Below are positions 29,763 through 38,252 of a stretch of DNA of 64,000 nucleotides, in pieces. The position numbers and the translations under genes are program-made. The stretch covers positions 55,172 through 119,171 of the forward strand of contig NZ_MTBA01000006.1 in assembly GCF_002150805.1 (NCBI RefSeq), in the 5' to 3' direction. This stretch comes from Oceanospirillum sanctuarii (GTDB lineage Bacteria > Pseudomonadota > Gammaproteobacteria > Pseudomonadales > Halomonadaceae). A model generated the notes under the pieces. The model was not told where the DNA came from. It did not search any database and saw nothing but the letters and a program-made list of their open reading frames with translations. Position 1 is the first letter of the stretch. Each line of letters opens with the position of its first letter.

Positions 29763-31487
29763 ATGACCCGAGACAGTCAACTAAAAATCAGTTATGGCCA
29801 GGCCTTTATTGCGCCGGACAGAAGCTCTATCCGCTCCACCATGTCTGTCAGAATCCCGGAAGGCTCAGGTCTTGCGGCGAAAGGCATCTCTGCGGTAGTT
29901 GCTGACTCAACCTGGCGAAATGTGATTGCCAAGCAGGCCGCTGAAACCTGTGTGCGCGGCTTTTTGGCAGATTACTACGCTACGCCGGATAACTGGGATG
30001 TTAAAACCTCAGCCACTAAGGTGCTGAGTGCACTCAATGGCTGGCTGTTCAGTCAGGGTAAAAATGTCACCAACGGCAACTACATCAGCTCCTTCAGCGG
30101 TGTGGTACTTAAGGGGCGTCATGGGCATCTGTTCCACATGGGTGACACTTTGGTTTACCGTCTGCGGGGCGGTGAATTTGAGCAGTTAAACCGTGAACAT
30201 ACCAACTTTATTGGTGGCTACCGTTATCCATCACGCGCCCTGGGGCTCGATCCCAGTGTCGATATCGATTATCACCAGTTCTCAATTAAGCAGGGCGATA
30301 TCCTGCTATTCACCACTCAGGCCAGTAAGGGCACCCTGGTTGCCTCGGATTATGTACAGCAGATCCGCCATAACGCCTCTGATCTGAACGAGGCCTGTGA
30401 TCAGCTGCTGAATATCGCTATGGAAAAAGCCAGCGCCCGGGGTTACAGCAGTACTCATTTCTGCTTCCAGCTGGTGCGTATCGATTTACTACCGGAAGAA
30501 TCCGGAGACACAATCGGAGAAGCTTTTGGCGCGCTTCCGGTTCCACGGGAGCTCAATGTCGGTGATGATCTGGATGGTTATCGGGTGCTTGAAGTGCTCA
30601 ACAAGAGCAATATGAGCTGCATCTATCGGGTCGAAGATAAACATACCGGGCGTGAGATGGTGCTGAAAGCGCCTTCTCCACAGCTTGAGAGCCGTAAGGA
30701 TTTTCTGCGTCAGTTCATCATGCAGCAGTGGGTCGTGGAGCGGGTCAACTCTCCCTACGTTGCTAAGATTGTTGATGCCTCCCGGCCGCGTAACCATCTC
30801 TATTATCTGAGGGAGTATGTTGACGGCCGTACTTTGACCGAGTGGATGGCGCAGAACCCCCATGCCGAACTGCGTCGTTTGATCGACCTGATCGAGCAGA
30901 TGGTAAAGGCGATTCGTGCACTGCATCGACGGGATATTCTCTGCCAGGGGCTGCATCCGGATAATATTCTGGTGGATCAGCAGGGCATGATTAAGCTGAT
31001 CGATTTTGCTTCCTGTGCCGTTCCGGGCACCGATGATCTGCCATCGCCCTTGTCTATTCAGCGGATGGTGGGGTTAACGCCATACAGCGCACCGGAATAT
31101 CGATTGAACCGTGAACCGGGACCGAATGCGGATCAGTTCTCGCTGGCGGTGATCGCCTACTGGATGCTGACTGGCCAGCAGCCTTATGCCGATCAGATGG
31201 AAAATTTCCATAGCCGGGCAGATTTCTCCCGGCTGGAATATCTGCCGAGTTACCAGTTTAACCCTATGGTGCCAGTCTGGCTGGATGGTGCGCTTCGTCG
31301 GGCTCTGCAGCCAAACCCTGAGCTGCGTTATCGCCGGTTGTCGGAGTTTATCTACGATCTGAAAAAGCCTAACCCTCACTATATGAAAGAGGGGAATATG
31401 CCTCTGGTGGAGCGCAATCCACTGATGTTCTGGAAGGCCTTATCGGGTATCCTGCTACTCTTACTGATAGGCAGTATGATTATTTAG
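29763..31487 (+). CDS. PP2C phosphatase-protein kinase fusion with both catalytic centres degraded, membrane-anchored
   Basis: 574 residues. Residues 1-250 are a PP2C (PPM) fold, 268-530 a Hanks-type kinase fold, and 553-573 a C-terminal membrane anchor. In the PP2C half, Asp48 (VVADSTW) and Asp128 (HMGDTLVYRL) remain, but the third metal aspartate is Gln186 (LLFTTQASKG) and the final Asp-Asn position reads SSTHF near 229-233. In the kinase half, Lys302 and the DFG-type Asp414 remain, but the catalytic-loop aspartate is Gly396 (ILCQGLHPDNIL) and the glycine loop has no glycines (LNKSNMSCIY). The family of such fusions is often found near nitrate-assimilation genes; none are here. Probably a non-catalytic signalling scaffold. 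Confidence 0.88.
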   Translation: MTRDSQLKISYGQAFIAPDRSSIRSTMSVRIPEGSGLAAKGISAVVADSTWRNVIAKQAAETCVRGFLADYYATPDNWDVKTSATKVLSALNGWLFSQGKNVTNGNYISSFSGVVLKGRHGHLFHMGDTLVYRLRGGEFEQLNREHTNFIGGYRYPSRALGLDPSVDIDYHQFSIKQGDILLFTTQASKGTLVASDYVQQIRHNASDLNEACDQLLNIAMEKASARGYSSTHFCFQLVRIDLLPEESGDTIGEAFGALPVPRELNVGDDLDGYRVLEVLNKSNMSCIYRVEDKHTGREMVLKAPSPQLESRKDFLRQFIMQQWVVERVNSPYVAKIVDASRPRNHLYYLREYVDGRTLTEWMAQNPHAELRRLIDLIEQMVKAIRALHRRDILCQGLHPDNILVDQQGMIKLIDFASCAVPGTDDLPSPLSIQRMVGLTPYSAPEYRLNREPGPNADQFSLAVIAYWMLTGQQPYADQMENFHSRADFSRLEYLPSYQFNPMVPVWLDGALRRALQPNPELRYRRLSEFIYDLKKPNPHYMKEGNMPLVERNPLMFWKALSGILLLLLIGSMII

Positions 31488-31513
31488 ATGAGTTGTTAAC
31501 TTTATCTGCATCG

Positions 31514-31549
31514 AAATAAAAAGGAGCTGATATGGCTCCTTTTTATTTT
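31514..31549 (+). terminator. Terminator after the PP2C/kinase gene
   Basis: AAATAAAAAGGAGC pairs with GCTCCTTTTTATTT around seven bases, followed by TTCC. It lies 27 bp past the stop. Confidence 0.8.
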
Positions 31550-31611
31550 CCGGATTCAGACTGTCTTACAGCCGCTGCATATCCGCAATAGTTTAAACAT
31601 CCCTTCGACAA

Positions 31612-32067
31612 ATGAGTTTCTCAATGACCGACAAAGCACAACCGGGTTCATCAGCTAAGAATCCTTCTCGTCAGGACAACTCTCCTCAAAGAAACTTTCC
31701 TCAAAGCAACAAGGACCCTTTGCATGGTGTTAAGTTGGAGCAGATTCTGAAGGAATTGGTTGCTGAGTACGACTGGGCTGGTTTGTATCAGAGAGTTGCG
31801 GTGAATTGTTTTAAATCTGATCCAAGTATCAAGTCCAGCCTTAAGTTTCTGCGTAAAACTCCTTGGGCAAGACAAAAAGTTGAGAGCCTTTATCTTAAGA
31901 TGAAAGGTTTTTCCACAGCTAAGAGAGCGACTAAGACAGAGGCTCAGCTGGTCGCTGAGGTGAAGAAAAGTATTCGACAGAACAAAGGCGCTTCGCCAGA
32001 TTCCGGTAAAGGTAAGGCGGAGGGAATCTGGGCTGCTGCCCGTAAAAATCTGGCGGATAAGGATTAA
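31612..32067 (+). CDS. DUF2132 (VF530-like) protein with extended tails
   Basis: 151 residues. The central 65 residues match the VF530/DUF2132 family of DNA-binding-like small proteins: [41 protein letters not shown] and [11 protein letters not shown]. Unlike the usual short members it has a Ser/Gln/Pro-rich N-terminal tail of about 35 residues and a Lys-rich C-terminal tail of about 50. A second ATG lies at 31624; neither start has a strong Shine-Dalgarno. Function unknown. Confidence 0.85.
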   Translation: MSFSMTDKAQPGSSAKNPSRQDNSPQRNFPQSNKDPLHGVKLEQILKELVAEYDWAGLYQRVAVNCFKSDPSIKSSLKFLRKTPWARQKVESLYLKMKGFSTAKRATKTEAQLVAEVKKSIRQNKGASPDSGKGKAEGIWAAARKNLADKD

Positions 32068-32145
32068 AAAGAGCTTTATAAAAAGGCCTTTAAAGGTACT
32101 ACGAGAAGTGTTTTTAAAGACAAGACATGATCTGAAGTATTGAGA

Positions 32146-32320
32146 GAAAAAGTGAGGCGTCCTGCCTCGCCGTCATCCGTTACGGCTATTCCATACAAGC
32201 TTTCCTGAAAACGAAACCGGCCTGCAATATGACAGGCCGGTATCCAGATTGGCTAAACCCTAAGATCCACCGCTATTGGATCTCAGATTGAAGAGGACCT
32301 GTTTCCCTTCAACCTGAGCA
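32146..32320 (-). ncRNA. Candidate structured RNA or 3' UTR: five consecutive stem-loops
   Basis: Between convergent genes I see five stems: 32282-32318 (CTCAG, TTGAAG and GGA arms with one mismatch and one bulge), 32263-32283 (AGATCCA/TGGATCT), 32217-32240 (CCGGCCTG/CAGGCCGG), 32169-32186 (GCCGT/ACGGC) and 32154-32168 (GAGGC/GCCTC). Read on the minus strand the last stem is followed by ACTTTTTCTCTC, a terminator. Seven GGA triplets occur on this strand, two of them in loops. It could be the MFS gene 3' UTR or a separate small RNA. Confidence 0.4.
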
Positions 32321-32356
32321 CACCCTAACGGCTGGCTATGACACTCTGATGACAGT

Positions 32357-33586
32357 TTAAGCGGGTTTAAACTCAGCTTGTGCGAAGCGCTTTGGCGTTA
32401 GCGGTAAGTGGACCAGAGCCGCCAGTAAACCAAGGCCAGCACTCAGGCTCAGGGCAATGCTGTAATCCCCGTACCATTCAAATAGCAAACCACCCCACCA
32501 GCTGCCAAAGAAGGCGCCGATCTGATGACTGAACATCACGATGCCAAATAATGAAGCCAGATTTTTGGTGCCGAAAAGATGGGCTACACAGCCACTGGTC
32601 AGAGGGACTGTCGAGAGCCAAAGCATTCCCATCACCACAGAGAAGGCATAAAACACTTCATAACTCGGTGGCAGTATCATCAGCATAATGATCAGGAGGG
32701 TTCTCAGGCCGTAGATGAGTGTCAGCAGGTAGGGTTTGTGCCAGCGATCTCCTGCCCAGCCAACGGTTACCGCTCCGATTACATTGATCAGGCCAATCAG
32801 AGCAATAGAGTTTGAGGCAACGCTGGATGGCAGTCCGCAGAAATTCACAAACCCTGCCATGTGAACTGTGATAAAGGCGACATGAAACCCGCAGACAAAG
32901 AAGCCGATATTTAGCAGCTGATATTCCGGAACCTTCATCGCTTGTCCGATCGCCTGCCAATCAAAAAGCCGCTTGGGAGCGGAGATCTGAGCCTCTCGAC
33001 GCTCTTCGCGTAGTTGTTTGCTCTCCGCCAGTAGCCAGGCCAGTGCAAAGATCACCAGTGTGGAACCGGCAAACCACATAAAGGTATCGGACCAACCGAT
33101 AACAGGACTGATTTTGCCGAGTATAAAGGCATAGCCAAACTGTCCCAGTGAGCCACCGGCACTGGCGATACCAAGAGCCAGCGTGCGTTTATGGGCGGGG
33201 AATTTCTGGCCTACAGCCGCGAGAACAATCGGGAAGGTAGTCGCGCCAACGCCAATGCCGACCAGCAGAGCATTACCGATAAAGAACAGAGCGTTGTCCT
33301 GGGCAATAGCAGCCAGCACCATACCCAGTCCATAGAGTACCGCACCGATAAGCAGCACTCTGACCGTGCCGAATCTTTCCGCCAGCAAACCAGCAACCGG
33401 TGATACAGCACCCCAGAGTAGATTCTGTACCGCAAAACCAAAGGCAAGGTCGGCCTGACTGATACCTATATCGCGATTGATATCCGGAATCAGCAAACCC
33501 GTTGAGAGGCGAACGCCCATGTTGTAGGCCAGAATAATTCCGGCTGCCAGAACAACCCACCAGGGGTTAATACGTGTGGTGTTCAT
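32357..33586 (-). CDS. MFS transporter
   Basis: Major facilitator carrier of 409 residues with twelve hydrophobic segments and the inter-helix motif LLAERFGTVRVLL after the second span, repeated in weaker form as VGWAGDRWHKPYLL in the second half. The start region (INPWWVVLAAGIILAYNMGVR) recalls the oxalate/formate-antiporter and monocarboxylate branch. The substrate cannot be assigned. Monocistronic on the minus strand; the stem-loop cluster follows its stop. Confidence 0.88.
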   Translation of the reverse strand: MNTTRINPWWVVLAAGIILAYNMGVRLSTGLLIPDINRDIGISQADLAFGFAVQNLLWGAVSPVAGLLAERFGTVRVLLIGAVLYGLGMVLAAIAQDNALFFIGNALLVGIGVGATTFPIVLAAVGQKFPAHKRTLALGIASAGGSLGQFGYAFILGKISPVIGWSDTFMWFAGSTLVIFALAWLLAESKQLREERREAQISAPKRLFDWQAIGQAMKVPEYQLLNIGFFVCGFHVAFITVHMAGFVNFCGLPSSVASNSIALIGLINVIGAVTVGWAGDRWHKPYLLTLIYGLRTLLIIMLMILPPSYEVFYAFSVVMGMLWLSTVPLTSGCVAHLFGTKNLASLFGIVMFSHQIGAFFGSWWGGLLFEWYGDYSIALSLSAGLGLLAALVHLPLTPKRFAQAEFKPA

Positions 33587-33744
33587 ATTCAGTCCTTTTC
33601 AGCAGAGCCTCTTAGACGAGGATCGAATATGTTCCTGCAAAAAAGGAATTAAGGGAAATGAGTTTTCTGAATGAGGGTTATTCGCCAGAAGTGTAGCTTC
33701 TGGTATCAGAGCGGGTGAGGTTGGTCATTTGGGTATTCAAAATG

Positions 33745-33776
33745 AAAAAGCCCCGATGAATTTATCGGGGCTTTTT
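33745..33776 (-). terminator. Terminator of the phosphofructokinase gene
   Basis: AAAAAGCCCCGAT pairs perfectly with ATCGGGGCTTTTT around six bases; the minus-strand tail is U-rich. Confidence 0.88.
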
Positions 33777-33810
33777 ATTGTCGGTTCTAAAGCAAGATAT
33801 CTAAGGGATA

Positions 33811-35076
33811 TTAAGCTTTAAACTCCGGCAGTTTTTTCTCAGCCAGAGTGTGGCTCAGACGCACGTAACGTGGCAGTCCGGTTTTCTCGTCGTAAGGCAG
33901 TTCTGCTTCACCACGGATCAGCGGTTCCAGATATTCGCGGCAAGCTTCGGTGATACCGAAACCGTCTTCGGTGATGAAGTCGCGTGGCATGAACTTCTCA
34001 ACGTTAGCCACTTTATCCAGAGGTGCTTCTTCGATAACCCACTCGAACGGTGCATTGCTCTTACGGATGATCGCTGGCATTACCGCGTTTTTGCCTTCAA
34101 CTGCCATTTCAACAGCAGCCTGACCTACGGCGTAAGCCTGCTCAACGTCAGTTTTGGAAGAGATGTGACGGGCTGCACGCTGCAGGTAGTCAGCAACTGC
34201 CCAGTGGTATTTGTAACCCAGATCTTCACGAACCATGTTCGCCAGAGTTGGTGCTACGCCGCCCAGCTGAGTGTGGCCGAAAGCATCTTTGGTACCGGCA
34301 TCAGCCAGGAAAGTACCGTCTTCATAGTGAGCGCCTTCGGAAACCACGATTACGCAGTAGCCATTGTCTTTAACGCTCTGATCCACTTTCTTCATGAAGG
34401 CTTCACGGTCGAAAGCGATCTCAGGGAAGATGATGATGTGTGGTGGCTGACCTTCAGCCTGCTGTGCCAGACCACCGGCTGCTGCGATCCAGCCAGCGTG
34501 ACGACCCATTACCTCAAGGATAAATACCTTGGTAGAGGTTTCGCACATGGATTGGATATCCAGACCCGCTTCCATAGTGGACAGCGCAATGTACTTAGCC
34601 ACAGAACCAAAACCCGGGCAGGTATCAGTGATCGGCAGGTCGTTGTCCACAGTCTTAGGAACGTGGATCGCTTTGATCGGGTAACCCAGTTTCTCAGAGA
34701 TCTGAGACACTTTCAGACAGGTATCCGCAGAGTCGTTACCGCCGTTGTAGAAGAAGTAGCCGATATCGTGGGCTTTGAATACTTCGATCAGGCGCTCGTA
34801 CTGCTCGCGGTGAGTCTCGATATCTTTCAGCTTGTAACGGCAGGAACCGAAAGCACCACCCGGAGTGTGACGCAGAGCGGCTACATCCTGCTCAGAGATC
34901 GCATTAGTATCGATCAGCTCTTCAACCAGCGCACCAATGATGCCGTTCTGACCTGCATATACGGTACCGATTTTGTCGCTGTGTTTACGTGCGGTTTCGA
35001 TGACACCACAGGCACTGGCATTGATAACTGAGGTAACACCACCTGACTGGGCATAAAACGCGTTTTGCTTGCTCAT
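33811..35076 (-). CDS. PPi-dependent 6-phosphofructokinase
   Basis: Phosphorylates fructose-6-phosphate reversibly with pyrophosphate. 421 residues from the ATG at 35076, which has an AGGAG element; a start 24 codons upstream adds a basic non-conserved leader. Two diagnostic sites support PPi use: the glycine loop reads NGGNDSADT with Asp115 where ATP enzymes have Gly, and the catalytic segment is PKTVDNDLP with Lys141 where ATP enzymes have Gly. EVMGRHAGWIAAAGGLA marks the sugar-phosphate site. The phosphoryl donor is inferred from these residues. Confidence 0.9.
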   Translation of the reverse strand: MSKQNAFYAQSGGVTSVINASACGVIETARKHSDKIGTVYAGQNGIIGALVEELIDTNAISEQDVAALRHTPGGAFGSCRYKLKDIETHREQYERLIEVFKAHDIGYFFYNGGNDSADTCLKVSQISEKLGYPIKAIHVPKTVDNDLPITDTCPGFGSVAKYIALSTMEAGLDIQSMCETSTKVFILEVMGRHAGWIAAAGGLAQQAEGQPPHIIIFPEIAFDREAFMKKVDQSVKDNGYCVIVVSEGAHYEDGTFLADAGTKDAFGHTQLGGVAPTLANMVREDLGYKYHWAVADYLQRAARHISSKTDVEQAYAVGQAAVEMAVEGKNAVMPAIIRKSNAPFEWVIEEAPLDKVANVEKFMPRDFITEDGFGITEACREYLEPLIRGEAELPYDEKTGLPRYVRLSHTLAEKKLPEFKA

Positions 35077-35417
35077 CTCTGAACTGGCTCCTGAGAGTCG
35101 TTGAGGTCTATAAATATGCGGCCTAAGCGAATGAGGTTTTATTCTCAAACGAAACTTTTTCGGCCCCGAAAAATGTCGGCAATACTACTCGAAATTGCCC
35201 TCTTTTGCATGACCGGAGGCAGCTTTTTTCATGCTTTATTAGCATGGGCTGTGTAAGCGTCTGTTTTATGGTTGATATTCTGTTACTCAAGCAGATTTAT
35301 CCGATGTCTGAGTTTGGGCGAAAAGCCTTCTCATGCTAATCTTCTGGCATTTTTTCAGGCTCGCACCGGATGCCTTATTACAACGGCTGCGTGATCAAAA
35401 TGCTTTAGGGAGTTTTT
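35077..35417. promoter_or_regulatory. 341-bp divergent gap between the PFK gene and mpl
   Basis: Must contain both promoters. A six-base inverted repeat, CATGCT and AGCATG, at 35230-35246 is the only structure I can point to. No open frame worth naming. Confidence 0.4.
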
Positions 35418-36824
35418 ATGCATCTGCATATTCTGGGTATCTGCGGAACCTTTATGGGCAGTCTGGCGATTCTTGCCCGTGAGTTGGGCTATAAGGTCAC
35501 AGGCTCCGACGCTAACGTCTATCCGCCGATGAGTACTCAGCTGAAAGAGCAGGGCATAGCGATCACGCAGGGTTTTGATCCTGATCAGCTTGAACCGGCA
35601 CCTGATCTGGTGATTGTCGGTAACGCCATGAGTCGGGGTAATCCTGCAGTTGAGTATGTACTGAATAAAGGCATCCCTTATACCTCAGGTCCGCAGTGGC
35701 TGGCCGAGCATGTGCTGAAGGATAAGTGGGTGATGGCGGTTTCCGGTACTCACGGTAAAACCACAACCACCAGTATGCTGGCGCAGATATTAGATTATGC
35801 CAAGATGGCACCGGGTTTTCTGGTGGGTGGTGTTCCGGAAAACTTCGGTATCTCCGCCCGTTTAGGTGAAACCCCTTTCTTTGTTATCGAAGCCGATGAG
35901 TATGACTCGGCATTTTTCGATAAGCGCTCCAAGTTTGTTCACTATCACCCGCGCACTCTGATTATGAATAATCTGGAGTTTGATCACGCGGATATCTTCC
36001 CGGATCTGGCGGCGATCCAGCGTCAGTTCCACCATCTGGTTCGCACCGTGCCTTCTGAAGGTCTGATTGTCTATTCAGATTGTGAGCCGCTTAAAGGTGT
36101 TCTGGAGCAAGGCTGCTGGACACCAACTCAGGCGATCCAGGCGGGTGCGATCAAAAGTGCTGAATCGGGTAAGGGGCGCTGGTCTACGCAGATGCTGCGT
36201 GAAGATGGTAGTCGCTTTAAGGTGTTGTTAAATGATGAAGCAGTGGCGGAAGTGAACTGGTCGCTGTCCGGTCAGCATAATGTGGCGAATGCTGTAGCTG
36301 CGATTGCTGCCGCACGCCATGTTGGTGTGACACCTGAGATTGCGGCACAGGGACTGGCAGAATTCCGGAATGTGAAACGTCGTATGGAGCTTCGTGGCGA
36401 AGTTGATGGCGTTAAGGTTTATGATGACTTTGCCCATCACCCGACAGCGATCAATACCACTCTTGATGGTGCAAAAGCCCAGTTGGCGCTGGATCCTCAT
36501 CTGCAGGAGGGAGAGGGGCGTATTATCGCGGTCATTGAGCCCCGCTCGAATACCATGCGTTTAGGAACGCTTCAGGCGCAGCTGATCGACTGTACCCAGC
36601 ATGCCGATGAAGCCTTCTGGTATCAGCCGCCGGGCCTGGACTGGAATCTGGGGTCAGTCGTGGCAAACGCTCCTGTACCTTCTGAGCTGGTCGGTGATCT
36701 GGAACACCTGATTGTTCGGCTGGTCGAAGTGAGTCGTCCCGGTGATCGTATTGTCGTGATGAGCAATGGCGGTTTTGGTGGGATTCATCAGAAATTGCTG
36801 GATGCTTTGGCCTGTAAGCCCTGA
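35418..36824 (+). CDS. mpl: Mpl, murein tripeptide ligase
   Basis: Recycles peptidoglycan by joining L-Ala-gamma-D-Glu-meso-DAP to UDP-MurNAc with ATP. 468 residues, Mur-ligase fold: N-terminal UDP-binding HLHILGICGTFMGSLAILARE, the central P-loop AVSGTHGKTTTTSML, then the carbamylated-lysine and metal region and the C-terminal domain with VKVYDDFAHHPTAI. The very short distance of ICGTFMG to the N-terminus is typical of Mpl rather than MurC. Divergent from the PFK gene. Confidence 0.96.
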   Translation: MHLHILGICGTFMGSLAILARELGYKVTGSDANVYPPMSTQLKEQGIAITQGFDPDQLEPAPDLVIVGNAMSRGNPAVEYVLNKGIPYTSGPQWLAEHVLKDKWVMAVSGTHGKTTTTSMLAQILDYAKMAPGFLVGGVPENFGISARLGETPFFVIEADEYDSAFFDKRSKFVHYHPRTLIMNNLEFDHADIFPDLAAIQRQFHHLVRTVPSEGLIVYSDCEPLKGVLEQGCWTPTQAIQAGAIKSAESGKGRWSTQMLREDGSRFKVLLNDEAVAEVNWSLSGQHNVANAVAAIAAARHVGVTPEIAAQGLAEFRNVKRRMELRGEVDGVKVYDDFAHHPTAINTTLDGAKAQLALDPHLQEGEGRIIAVIEPRSNTMRLGTLQAQLIDCTQHADEAFWYQPPGLDWNLGSVVANAPVPSELVGDLEHLIVRLVEVSRPGDRIVVMSNGGFGGIHQKLLDALACKP

Positions 36825-36848
36825 GTCAGCTGATAACTTCTCTTTAAG

Positions 36849-36892
36849 CTCCAAAGCCCGGATATGTACGTAAATGCATCTGCGCTTTGGAG
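36849..36892 (+). other. Stem-loop between mpl and ubiX
   Basis: CTCCAAAGC and GCTTTGGAG, nine perfect pairs around a 26-base loop that itself contains short repeats. It is followed by TGCAGTC rather than a U run, so a terminator role is doubtful. Confidence 0.3.
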
Positions 36893-36971
36893 TGCAGTCT
36901 AATTCGGGGATGGCTTGAATAGACTATCCTGAATAAGTTTTTTCCCTTTCTTTCTTTGCTAAGAGCCCTGC

Positions 36972-37628
36972 ATGAGTCACTCAGAAACAACGCTTGCTTC
37001 TTCAAAAGCTCCTTCATCTTTAAGCGCTGATCAGCGTGTGACTGTTGCTCTGACCGGAGCCTCCGGCGCTCAGTACGGTATCCGCCTGATTGAGTGCCTG
37101 GTGGCATTGGGTTGTGAAGTGTCTGTCATGGTTTCAAAGGCAGCTCAGGTCGTGATCGCAACTGAGACGGAAGAGAGCTTCCCGTCTGCCAGCGATAAGC
37201 TTCAGGCTTATCTGGTTGAGCGTTTTAAAGCTGAGTCCTGGCAGATTAAGGTTTATGGTCGGGAGAACTGGATGGCACCGGTTGCTTCTGGTTCTGGTGC
37301 ACCCCACAAGATGGTGGTTTGCCCTTGTTCAACAGGAACACTGTCCGCAATCGCTACCGCAGCCAGTAATAATCTGATTGAACGGGCAGCTGATGTTGCT
37401 CTTAAAGAGCGTCGTCAGCTGATTCTGGTGCATAGGGAAGCGCCCTATCACGAGGTTCATTTGCAGCACATGCTGACTCTCACCCGTATGGGGGCTCTGG
37501 TGATGCCGGCAAGTCCTGGCTTTTATCACAATCCGCAAAGCATTGAGGATATGGTGGACTTTATCGTCGCCCGTATTCTGGATCAGCTGGGTTTTGAACA
37601 GAAGCTGATGCCTAAATGGGGTGAGTAG
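36972..37628 (+). CDS. ubiX: UbiX, flavin prenyltransferase
   Basis: Makes prenylated FMN, the cofactor of the ubiquinone-pathway decarboxylase UbiD. 218 residues; the flavodoxin-like core begins at about residue 22 with VTVALTGASGAQYGIRLIE, giving a short Ser-rich leader. Other family features: VASGSGAPHKMVVCPCSTGTL, ERAADVALKERRQLILVHRE and the late SPGFYHNPQSIEDMVDFIV. mpl-ubiX is a recurrent pairing in gammaproteobacteria. Confidence 0.96.
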   Translation: MSHSETTLASSKAPSSLSADQRVTVALTGASGAQYGIRLIECLVALGCEVSVMVSKAAQVVIATETEESFPSASDKLQAYLVERFKAESWQIKVYGRENWMAPVASGSGAPHKMVVCPCSTGTLSAIATAASNNLIERAADVALKERRQLILVHREAPYHEVHLQHMLTLTRMGALVMPASPGFYHNPQSIEDMVDFIVARILDQLGFEQKLMPKWGE

Positions 37629-37660
37629 CCCCTGATAGATCCAACGAAACAAGGATGTTT

Positions 37661-38179
37661 ATGTATAAACAATCAGGTCTAGCATCTGTTATGGCGTTAT
37701 CGGTTCTGTTGCTTTCCGGCTGCGTTGGTTATATTGGAGGCGATCTGGAAAATATCGAAACAGAGCATTCCGTTTCCTATTGCTGGAACGAGCCTAAGCG
37801 TTATCAGTTAAGGGTGCACACCGATGCGCCCTACGACTACGCCAGTGAAAACCCCTCTGGCTATATCTCCTCATGGACCTTTGGAGTTATTCCTACCTAT
37901 TGGCTCGACTTTGAAGAGAGTCAGGTTGAAATTCTTGATACAGAAACTGACTTGGAGCCGGTTTTTCAGCGGGAAGATCACAGCCGAATTCACAAATTTT
38001 ACGGCATTCTCTGGATGTTGATTCTGCCTGATACTGAAGATGCGCTGGCGTCGGATGAAGGAGCTGGCATTCGTGTGCCTGAGGGGATCAGAAGAAGGGC
38101 TATCGATAAAACGCTGAATCAATTACCTGACGATATCGACAGAGATCAGCTTTGTGTTCAATCTGGTGACCGGTACTGA
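37661..38179 (+). CDS. Putative lipoprotein, unknown function
   Basis: 172 residues with a signal peptide and lipobox LLSGC, the lipidated cysteine being residue 21. The rest has no domain I recognise; it includes a Trp/Tyr-rich segment (SSWTFGVIPTYWLDF). The ATG at 37661 is preferred to 37655 because the AAGG Shine-Dalgarno abuts the earlier codon and is six bases from the later one. It follows ubiX by 32 bp and may be co-transcribed. The residue after the lipid cysteine is Val, not Asp, consistent with outer-membrane sorting. Confidence 0.8.
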   Translation: MYKQSGLASVMALSVLLLSGCVGYIGGDLENIETEHSVSYCWNEPKRYQLRVHTDAPYDYASENPSGYISSWTFGVIPTYWLDFEESQVEILDTETDLEPVFQREDHSRIHKFYGILWMLILPDTEDALASDEGAGIRVPEGIRRRAIDKTLNQLPDDIDRDQLCVQSGDRY

Positions 38180-38252
38180 GTGTTAGCAGATTTCGGCTTA
38201 AATCAGTTTTCCTGCTCAAGCCTTCTTCTTTCACAATCCTTCATTGTCTTAC

